Below are positions 48,701 through 60,700 of a stretch of DNA of 64,000 nucleotides, in pieces; positions within the stretch are counted from its first letter, which is position 1; each line of letters begins with the position of its first letter. The notes under the pieces were generated by a model that worked only from the letters and a program-made list of their open reading frames with translations, did not search any database and was not told where the DNA came from. The DNA lies in assembly GCA_031761405.1 (NCBI GenBank), contig JASEVX010000001.1, positions 113,282,416 through 113,346,415 of the forward strand, in the 5' to 3' direction. Source of the stretch: Serripes groenlandicus. Lineage: Eukaryota > Mollusca > Bivalvia > Cardiida > Cardiidae. A program made the translations under genes and the position numbers.

Positions 48701-51700
48701 TTTGTCTGGCGTCTTTCTGTCCGTCCGTCAAACTTTTTCATCACAATTTCAATGAGCAGGTGCAGGTGACACATGTGCTTCGCGGAGCACTCCATTCTAG
48801 TTTTTATGTTGTTGTTTCTATATAGTTACATTTTGCTTGTGTTGTTTCTAAGAAGATACTTGTTGGTGTTGTTAATATATTAATACTTTTCTTCTGCAGA
48901 AACGCAACTCACCCTTCATATACACATGACATTTACCTATAACGTTTTTTGTTTAAAAAAACCATTTTCAAACGATGTGAATTTAGATTATTTTTTGAAT
49001 GTAGAAACAGAATTAATTGCTCTAAAAGAAGCCTTGCATTAAATTGACACTTCCAATCATCCAGATATTATAAAAGCACGTAATCATGAAAATTTCATTC
49101 AGGTAAAAGGCCAGAGGCATTGTAATTAATGTTGCATCATCATAAGGTTAAAATTCTAAAAGATGGGCAAACATTGCACAGCAATCCCATATATTAAAAT
49201 GAGAGACTTGAACAGCTCTGAAAAGATTATTTTTTTAAGTGAAAACCAGAGTCTTCAAATGTATCAGCTGCAGATCAGAGACATATAAACACAATTGTGT
49301 TTATATAAACACAATTGTGTTTATATGTCTCTAGAATCTTCAAATGTATCAGCTGCAGATCAGAGACATATAAACACATGTGTTTATATGTCTCTGTGCA
49401 GATGCATGAAAGAGTGAATAATAACATTGTACAAGGCTCTTTAACCCTTTCCCACATACACCAAATAAGAAGCAGACGACTTTGAAAACATTTAGCAAAA
49501 AAATTGAAACTCTCAATATATAAGAGAACAGATATTAAATAAAGTTTAAAACATTGGGGCAAAAGGAGAAATTGATCATTATTAGCAATTTTTTTCTATT
49601 GCCTCAATGTTTTCAAAAGTCATCTGCAGTAGAGGGGTCTGAAAGAGTACAAGTGGGAAAAGGTTAAAACAAAAATAATTTCCTTATTGAGAGAAGAATT
49701 ACATAAGCTACAATGAACAGTGGTAAGCAATGAAAAGATTTGTAATTTATTCTCCAGTGATTGACAGTAGCATGTCCATTTCATAAATGGTACATGCATT
49801 CCTTTTATTTTGTTTGGTATTGAAGTTCCATTTAAGATCGCACTTGTATAACCATGTTTCACAGGTAAACTACTTGTGTGACATGTTCAAGCTTATCTAA
49901 TATGATTGTCATTGGAAGAACTTTTTCATCTATCAATGTTGAACAAATCCCCAATAAAGCGAATAGCATCATACTGAATTGTGTTATCATGCAAGCGATT
50001 CATGCATAAATTTTCCATCAATTAACCCATTACTTCACACAGACAACATTTGACGCCTGCTGTTGCAGACGATTTTTGAAAACATTGCAATAAAAGGTGA
50101 AATTGCTCAAAGTAATGGGTTAAAGCGACTGAAATCCAGATGGCACGAAAAAAAAAAAAAAAAACAACCTTGAATTCGCCCTAAATGTTATTCTTTATGT
50201 TATCCAAGTAAAACCAGGGTAGAAAATGTATCGTTTTTTATCAATAAAGTGAACTTGGGTCGTTTTCAATTGTCCCGATGAAGGGGTTTCCTATTTAAAA
50301 ATACCACGGAATCCTTCAGACGGGCACCTTGCGACGATCACGTGATATAACTATATAACGGTTCACTCTGACAGGCGTGTACAGTTATACACAATTTACA
50401 CGTTTGGCGGAGTCGAACGACAGTAATCATAGAGATTTGTTTGTGATTGCATGAGCTCCTCGTGATTTTGCATAAAACCTTCATGGTATAAAAATGTTTC
50501 ATTTAATGCGCATGCGTCCTATCGGTCATGTGACGACTCTTCAATTCACTTGACGACTTTTCAAGTCACGTGATGAATGAGATAAAAAGCATCGAAAGCT
50601 ATTTATAAACTTACCCTGTTACTGACAGGGTAGAATTTGCGATGGAAAAAGTATCGAAAACAAGAAAATCTCACCGATTATAGGGGTATGTAATATGTCA
50701 GTTATCATATTTTAATGCCCCAAATACAAAAATAACACTTACTTTCTTAAAATTGTATTTTTTTTTTTTTTCCCGACAGTTGGGTATCTGGAGTTCAGTC
50801 GCTTTAATAAATGTTATTTCTTAGAGCTTAAAAAATGTTAAGGTAATTAAATGGAAATATTGATGCAATGAGGACTATCACAATATCTGATCATATATTA
50901 TGCATTCAAACAGGGAAAGAGTTTAAATTCTCATGAAAGACCTTTCAGCACTAAGTCTTGCTTTTATTGTAATTACTTCTCGGAGATATGCAATGAAATC
51001 CAACATGCAGTAATCATTTGACAGAAATAATAAATTAAAATCTTTTTATATGATATCAGAATTATTTTGCATTTCCCAATCACCAACTATTTCTAGATTC
51101 CCATAACCATAGTGCAAATGTATACCCTTTTTGGAATTGACAGAGGGACGCAGTGAATTTAGCCAACATCAATAAATAATATCTTACTATCAGTACCAAT
51201 GAAAGCGGAGAAAGGTTTTTGCGTAAACGGAGTCGAAAGTCTTGACACATCATAACTGTCTGCTGACAGAATCTCGGACATAATCTCTTGTTGGAACAGC
51301 CACTTGTCTTTCAATGTGTCGGTTGGTGGGTAACTGAAATAATTGAATATACAAATGAGGATAGATATAAATGACACTAAATCCGTAGATTAACACTTTC
51401 CCACATACAGCAAATCTGCAGCAGAAGACTTGAAAAACATCTAGACAAAAACACAGAAAATCTCTATAAATGAAGGAATAATTACTGAATAATGTTGAAA
51501 ACATGGGACAAAAGAAGTAATTGCTTGGTATGTTCAAAATAGATCAGTCCTATTTGACAAGTAGATTTTTATAATTTTTAATGTAAACTTAACCCTTTAC
51601 CTCATACGACAATTCTGCAGCAGACAACTTTAAACATATTTTGTCAAAACATAGAAAAGCTCTATAATTGAATGGATAACCTATGACTAAAAGTGGAAAA

Positions 51701-54700
51701 CATTGTGGCAAAAGAAGAAATTGCTCGTTTTGAGCAATTTCTTCTTTTGCCACTATGTTTTTAAAAATTCGTCTGTTGCAGAGGTGTCAGAAAGCGTCTA
51801 TATGATGGAAAGGGTTAATAGGAAAACTGCCTGACAGCCATGTTCTTGAATCGATCAAAATGATTTAAACAATCGTGGTAGCAAGTCACCAAAGAAACAT
51901 TACAACAAATTATTTTCAAATTGAGCCAATACTTTCAGACAAGAAGTTTTTACAATATACATCAAAGACAAACAGCCTCGCCTTGGTAGCTACTGTTTCC
52001 ACTCAAAAAAGACTTGTTCCACATTATTTTCAAATTGGACCAGTTCTTTTGAAAAGATACTTATTTTACATTCCTTTGCACCCCAGCAAACATGCATATA
52101 TGGGTCCCATATGGGCTATTTCTAAGCAAGCCCATATGGGTATGCCCATATTGGACCAATATGGGACCTTTGTGGGCAAGCCCATGTGGGTTTGCCCATA
52201 AGGGTCCCAGATGGTTCCCATATTACAGCACCTTTAGGAAAAACGAATATTTATTTATTTATTTATTTAAAAAACATTCACTTTGAGCTAGTATGTGACT
52301 ACCTTGATCTAAACTGCTATTATTTTATCTAAAAATAGTAATTCAACACATACGCGTATATTTTACAACCCATGTGGGACCCATACGGGTCCCATTTGGG
52401 TCTCCCGATAAACGTCAACACCCCTGAACAGGTGCGCGAAATTGATTTATTTTATTTTTAATATAGGTTTTAATTGTTATGAATTAAAATATATAATGTA
52501 TCATTTAGACATAGTTATTATCAAGAATTTAATCATTGCATGATTAAAGATAAAATAAATTTCGAGCATGCGCAGACGTGAAGTCCGCTGTCATAATATT
52601 CAAATGTTTCTTTGTTTACATCTGGGCCACTAATACGTTTAGTGGTCCCGGTTTACATTTAAGTTGAATTTTGATTTATTTCTTATTCTGATTATATGCA
52701 TGCCTTTATATGAACCATACAGGAGATTACTTAATAAAGTTTTAGTGTTAAAGCATAGAGTGTTTTGTTTTCTTTGCAGAATGATATTATAATATAGTCG
52801 TTTGCGCCATAATACAGTATCTCTTTGTTCCAGGAAAAAGAAAGAGTTGAAACATAAACAAATATTAAAATGGAAGTACAAGAATCATGCACCTGCTGTT
52901 ACATTCCAGCTCAAAGAATTTCGCATGTTTGTTTCCGATGTTTCTGACAAGTGGTTGTTTATTAAAAGTCCAGCAAACTTAAAATTGAAATAAATGCAAA
53001 TGGATCTAGCCAAGAAATGCAAGATCTGCCCAAAATGAAAGTATCTGGGATGCCCATGAGGGACCCATATTGAGTACAAGGGCTGCCCATGTGGGACCCA
53101 TATGGGTCCCATATTGCATGTTTATGGGGCAGCCCATATGGGACCCATGTGGAACCCGGTTGCACTCCCCACCTGGGTCCCATATGGGCAGCCGATATGG
53201 GACCCATGTAGGTGCCCATAAGGGACCCATATGGGTCCCATATAGATTGCTAGCTGGGACATTCCGTTGCTGTGCAACTAGACTTTTGCATGGAATACAA
53301 TGCTTTTAGCACTTTTAATGGAATGTTCCTGTGAAGTGAATATTTGCCTAGGAGAATAGCAGGAAGTTCAATTCAAAGATTTTTAATTACCATTGCAATG
53401 GCAACCAAAGTTTTGCATGGAAATCATATCTTTTAAGAATGCTGAAAGGTCATCACCCATTTTCACTGAGATGTCTTTTAACAAAATTGTCGATGCCAAA
53501 GTCACTTTCAATGATCCTAAAAGCTGACAATACTGAGCCCTTTGTGCTGATAAGGTGTTGTCAGCATTGTGTGAAAAGGGAAATAATTATGTAAGTCTTG
53601 TGTTATTTCCCAACAATGTTTTCTAAAATGGTCTGCTAAGAGGCATCCTAGCTCAAGTCCCATGTTTGGCTAGAGTGAGTGTAATTCTCATATATTCCCT
53701 TCATATACATTTTGTACTTCAAGTTTAACCCTTTACCACATACAGCAAATAAACAGCAGACAACTTTGAGAAGATCAATGTTTTCAAAAGATGTCTGTAT
53801 GTGGGAAACACTCTTTCCATGAATTGCTACATTATTCTACCTGTGATGGCAAAACCTTACATTGTATTTGATGCCTTAGAGGTTAGAACAATGTTGTGAG
53901 GAGTAAACATGGGTAGGTGAACTGGCAGCCCTTATATGAATATGACAAAAATACTCTTCAAAATGTATTAAACCCAATTAATCAATTAGAGAAGTAACAG
54001 AACAACATAGCTCGCAGGATGTGGGTTTGAATTGTTAGCTCCTGTCTAAGACACAATTCTCCCAAACTAAATCCAGTTTTGCATGAATCCTTTGATATGA
54101 TAAGCTTTCTCAGGCCTAAGTAGTTTTCATATGCAAATAAACTTGACTTTTCCTTGGACATCATCCTTTCTGATAACATGCACCAATACATTTATCTAAT
54201 ACGTAATAAAAAAGCATGCTTTCACTAAGAACCATCAAGACTAAATATGAACTAATATACTGCACATAAATTAGACTATTTCGTTTAATTGAAAATCTCT
54301 GTAAATTTAAGTATTACTATTGAATTGCCAGTGTTTTCAAAAGTCTTTTTTCTGCAAAACCATCAAAATGTGTCTGCAAGTGGGAAAGGGTTAATTAAAT
54401 TAATACTATCAAAATGAAAGTACAAAAAATTATATCTATAGCAGTTCATCAGTTCAATGCATTTGTTTGTATAGTGTTTTAAGCCACTTTCGTTTTTGTT
54501 TTAAATATATCATAGATTTATCTGGGTTTACAACCAGTACTTCTCGGCCATTAATCCTAACACCAGAGAGTCAGTTGTTATGTTAACCCAACAATCCTGA
54601 GCAATAAGGTGGAAAACCCATTTAAACCAATAGTAACTCTTTGGTATAATCCTGTCATTGATTGATCTGAGCACAATGTAGATGCTCTACCACTACACCA

Positions 54701-57700
54701 GTGAGGTTGTCCAACAATAATGCACCATTCAAAGATTAACATGACAATTAGCTGTACTTATAAGAAGGATGGAGAAACGGATAACTTTTGATGCCTTTTT
54801 AAGAAGCAATACATTTCTTAGCATAGCAGTCAAACAGAGAGAATGCTCATGAAGTGTTCCTTATCTGCCTCTCAATTCTGGTAAGGGGATCATATTGCAA
54901 ATTAAACAAGTGAATTTGTTGAATTGAGATCCCCGCAACCTTGGTATACCAGTTCACACATTTTTGCCACAATGTGACCTAGTGATCTAGCATGTTTACC
55001 CCCATGACCAAGTTTCAAACCTTACTTGGATTTGATGCAAATGGTGATTTTTCATAAAGATTGGATAACATTAATGTCACATGATATGTTTTCACAAAGT
55101 TTTTTTAAAATGTTACCATGTGACCTAGTTTTAGACCCAACATGTCCCAGTTTTGAATCTGACTGGGATCTGATGGTGATGAATGTGCTGATAAAACTTG
55201 ATGTTGATTTGATGAAAAATGTAGCTTCTAGAGTTCTAAAATTTGACCAAGTGATCTAGTTTTTTTTTTATCCATGAGACAGTTTAGAGTTTGACCAATA
55301 TTTGATGGGGATGAAAATTCTGATGAAGATTGGATGCTCAATGCAGCTTCTGTGATATCAACCATGATATACAGTACATATACAACAAGCAAATTCAGAG
55401 AATTCTGGTCCCCCGCCAGGGTCAAGGTCACAAGGTCAAAAAAATTGGTATTGATGGAAAGGGGTTGTCACAAGGAATACACATGTGAAATATGAAAGCA
55501 GTACCTATTACGGTTCAGAAGTTATGACCAAGGTTAAAGTTTTTGTGACAGCGTGACAGAGGGACTGACGGACTGACTGACGAATGAGAAATAATAGTCC
55601 CCACGCTTTCGCTAAGCGGGGGACAATATAACAGAATTATGGGAGATAACAAGGTACACACTTAATAAGTCTAGATTAGTTTTTTTGAAATAGTTTATTT
55701 CCCCTTTTGATGAATTTCATATCCAATATTAGTTCAATTGATTATAACTCTCGTGTTTTTGAGGCAATCTTAGTGAAAATTGTCATCTGACATTATCCTA
55801 TGGTGGTTAACATTTCCAAATAGTTTTAATCAAATCCATCAAATCATGCCTAAGATATGGCTCAGAGTCCGGATAGATGGACTAACAGCACCAAACCAAT
55901 ATCCCATATCTTCCTTTGGCCGGTGATAACAATAAATTAATTACATTTTTTTAAAACAAATAACATTAGCTTGTAACATCAAGACTTTTTTTTTTTAACT
56001 CTTTCTCTTTCATACATTGCATTTTAACACATCTGCAGCAGATGTCTGTGGCCAAACTATTTTCAACTCTATTTAATTATTGAACTTTCATTATTTCTCA
56101 TATAACAAACCAGATGTGTTTAGTTATCTGCGGCTGATGTGTCCTATGTGGGAATGGATTGACCCTCCTTGCGATAGATAAAAACAAAATTTACACATCT
56201 TTGGCAGAACAGTTCTGAACATACTATGGAAGTTGACAAAATTGACCAACTTCTCCTTTTCAACATAGTCTATTCTATCTTGGAAATTATAATTTCATTA
56301 CTAAACACTTTTCAATTCTACTAAAGGTATGTGTATAGTCTATTCTATCTTGGAATAATAATCATTTCATTTGTCAAAACTTTCCATTCTTTCTTCAGGT
56401 ATGTGAATTTTCAATTTTGAAGATTCGTAACCTACAAGTATTTATTTCCTTATATGTACAATTCTTGGTGCCATTTGCACAGCTCAAAAATGTATAGAAA
56501 TTTCAGAAAAATGAAAGCATAAATGTGATGGAGTGGAAACAGTTTTAACCCTTTCCCACATACAACAAATCTGCAGCAGATAACTTAAAAAATGTCTACT
56601 AAAAGATATGAAAAATCTCTATAATTACTAAAAAAGAGTTTGTGGCAAAAGGACAAATTGCTTGTGTTAAGCAATTTCATCTTTCGTCACAATGTTTTCA
56701 AAAGTTGTCTGCTACAGATGCGTCAAAATGCGTCTACTGGAGGGAAAGGGTTAAGAAAGGTTTTAAAAAAGATCTCATTATGAGTCAACCCTCGTTTTAT
56801 CAAATAATACTTATAATCAGCAACTACACTGGCATCAAACAACAATAAATAAACTGATGGTAACACTCTTATCACTAGTCTATGCAAGCAATATCATGTG
56901 TAATACAAACTCATGAACTGTGTTATTATTAATAAGACACAGAAGGTTCCAATAATTAGTATAGTATGTTCAATAAATAGTCATAGAAGGTTCCAATAAT
57001 TAGTATAGTATGTTCAATAAATAGTTATAGAAGGTTCCAATAATTAGTATAGTATAATTCAATAATGAGACACATAAGTTCCAATAATGAGACACAGAAG
57101 GTTCCAATAATGAGACACAGAAGGTTCCAATAAATAGACACAGACGATTCCAATAATAAGACACAGAAGGTTCCAATAATAAGTATAGTATGTTCAATAA
57201 ATAGTCATAGAAGGTTCCAATAATTAGTATAGTATGTTTCAATAATGAGACACAGAAGTTCCAATAATAATACACAGAAGGTTCCAATAATTAGACACAG
57301 AAGGTTCCAATAATGAGACACAGAAGGTTCCAATAATAAGTATAGTATGTTCCAATAATAAGACACAGAAGATTCCAATAATAAGACACAGAAGGTTCCA
57401 ATAATGAGACACATAAGGTTCCAATTATGAGACACAGAAGATTCCAATAATAAGACACAGAATATTCCAATAATAAGACACATAAGATTCCAATAATGAG
57501 ACACAGAAGATTCCAATAATAAGACACATAAGGTTCCAAAAATGAGACACAGAAGGTTCCAATAATAAGACACAGAATATTCCAATAATAAGACACATAA
57601 GATTCCAATAATGAGACACAGAAGATTCCAATAATAAGACACATAAGGTTCCAAAAATGAGACACAGAAGGTTCCAATAATGAGACACAGAATATTCCAA

Positions 57701-60700
57701 TAATAAGACACATCAGGTTCCAAGACACAGAATATTCCAATAATAAGACACATAAGATTCCAATAATGAGACACAGAATAATCCAATAATAAGACACATA
57801 AGGTTACAAAAATGAGACACAGAAGGTTCCAATAATAAGACAGAAGATTCAAATAATAAGACAGAAGGTTCCAATAATAAGACAGAAGGTTCCAATAATA
57901 AGACACATAAGGTTCCAATAATTAGACACAGAAGGTTCCAATAATAGGACACATAAGGTTCCAATAATCAGACACATAAGGTTCCAATAATTAGACACAT
58001 AAGGTTCCAATAATAAGACACATAAGGTTCCAATAATAAGACACAGAAGGTTCCAATAATGAGACACAGAAGGTTCCAATAATAAGACACAACAGGTTCC
58101 AATAATAAGACACATAATATTCCAATAATGAGACACATAAGATTCCAATAATCAGACACATACAGTTCCAATAATTAGACACAGAAGATTCCAATAATAA
58201 GACACATAAGGTTCCAATAATAAGACACAGAAGGTTCCAATAATTAGACACAGAAGATTCCAATAATAAGACACAGACGATTCCAATAATAAGACACATA
58301 CGGTTCCAATAATAAACACAGCAGGTTAAAATAATTAGACACAGAAGATTCCAATAATAAGACAGAATGTTCCAATAATGAGACACAGAAGGTTCCAATA
58401 ATAAGACACAGAAGGTTCCAATAATAAGACACATAAGATTCCAATAATGAGACACATAAGATTCCATTTATAAGACACAGAAGGTTCCAATAATTAGACA
58501 CATACGGTTCCAATATTAAGACAGAGAAGGTTCCATTAATTAGTACAATATGTTTCAATAATAAGTCATAGAAGGTTTCAATTAAAAGTGAAAGAAAATG
58601 TTTGATAATTAAACCTAGAGTAGTTCCAGTTGGTCATGGTGGGTATGACAGAAACATAAAACTTTAACCTCATTTTTCTGTGTGAAGCATAATTTATGAA
58701 TATAATATATGTCAAAGTTATGGACTTGGTCAGGGAGCATAATGTTAAGTCATGTGCAAAGTTTCAGTTCTATACCTCAAGTAGTTATGGAGGTAAAAAG
58801 TTAACATTAACATTTAACTTCAAATGGGAATAATTTTGCTTAAATACATGCCAGAATTTTTGGTCTTGGTCAGAGAGCATAATCTTTGACCATTAACATC
58901 TGGAAAGTTCAATACAATACCTTTGGTAGTTACTGAGATACATAAACCATATATAAATCTTATGCCCAATAAAATCTCAACCAAGACTGCCAAATTGAGT
59001 GAATTGGATCTCCTTATTCTTCAAATAATTTAATTAAACAAATGTGTGCACTTGGTTTGTCTTTTCATGCACCTGAAAAAAGAATGACTAACAGGAAGGG
59101 TTAAATGCAAGTACAACAGTTCAATTATATTTTGCAAACCTAAAGAAGGGGTCAATTGCCAAGGACAATCAAAATTACATTTATATTGAACAAAAATTAT
59201 ACATCTTGATATGAACTAATCAAGGATTGTATGAAATCTCTTAGCTATTTCTCAAGACAAAAGTTTCAAACAATCTTTTATCCAGATAAAAAGTTGAAAA
59301 CAATTTGGGAAAATTAAAACATCGGTCATTCAGAGCAAGTTTTATATTTAACATGTTTTCTGAAGTTCTGCTGCAGAAATTTACTCTCAGATAGACTGTT
59401 ACTAAATTATACTGAGAGTTGTCCATTTTTAAAACTGAGATTTTTTTTTGGAAAGCACAATTTTGATAACATTTGAAAATATTGTGGATAAAGGACATAT
59501 TGTTCATTTCAGCAACATTTCCCTCTGTCATTATAATGTTTTTGCAAGAATTGTTTGTTAAAGAGGCATAACATGTTACATGTAACAGGAAAAGGGTTAA
59601 ACTATGATGAAACTGTAAATGAGAACTACATTGAAGGAATATTAGAAGTTGCTGATTTTTCTGGTTTAACCCTTCTCCTCATAAAGACGCTTTCTGATGC
59701 CTCTGAAGTAGACGGCTTTTTGAAAACATAGTGACAAAAGAAAAAATTGCTCAAAACGAGCAATTTCTCCTTTTGCTACAATGTTTTCCACTTTTAGTCA
59801 TAGGTTATCCATTCAATTAAAGAGATTTTCTATTTTTTGAAAAAATATGTTCAAAGTCGTCTGCTGCACAATTGTCGTATGAGGGAAAGGGTTAATGCAA
59901 TCTCATTGAAATCAGACCAAAATACTTCCCTCTATGTAAATTTGATCTGGCAACACCACGTAAAAGGTCATCTCAAACTGACCCTATACATTTAAATATT
60001 TTTAACAATAGTGACAATTTGATTGGGTGAGTCAAAGGCCAATCTGAGACAACACAGCATGCAACGTCATAGCAAACTGACCCTATACATATAAATAGTC
60101 TATACAATAGGAACAAGAGAGACAATTTGATTGGCTGAGTCAAAGGTCAATCTGAGACCTGCTATAGGAAGTCATCAGATCTATATGAACATTGGCTACT
60201 GCAGCAAAGTTAAGGTATGGTTTAAATGAGATTGGATTTACGGGTGACAAATGTGGGTACCAAAATGTCCAAGATTTAACATCAATGTCATAATAAAATG
60301 CAACAGTTAGAAAATTAACCCTTTCTAAAATGCAGGTGATTTCTGATGCCTCTGCAGCAGACGACTTTTGAAAACATTGTGACACAAGAAGAAATTGCTC
60401 ACAATGAGGACTTTCTACTTTTGCCACAATTATTTCAGCTCTATTCAATAATCATACCTTCAATTATAGAGAGTTTCCATATTTTTGCCCATGTTTTTAA
60501 AACCGTCTGATGCAGATTTGATGTATGTTGGAAAGGGTTAAAAAAGAACTACCAAAAGAACTGATCTCTGAATAAAATTGTGTTTCTGACAGCACTGCGG
60601 TGTCTATAAGTTGTTTGTCAACCCTTTCCATAATAATACATCAAATCTGCATCACATGACATTGAAAACATCTAAGCAAAAATATAGAATACAGGTTACA

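Noticed and set aside
57205..57918. Minus-strand frame of 237 codons, rich in Tyr, Leu and Cys
   Set aside because: Translation of the 23-bp array; overlapping frames are equally long.
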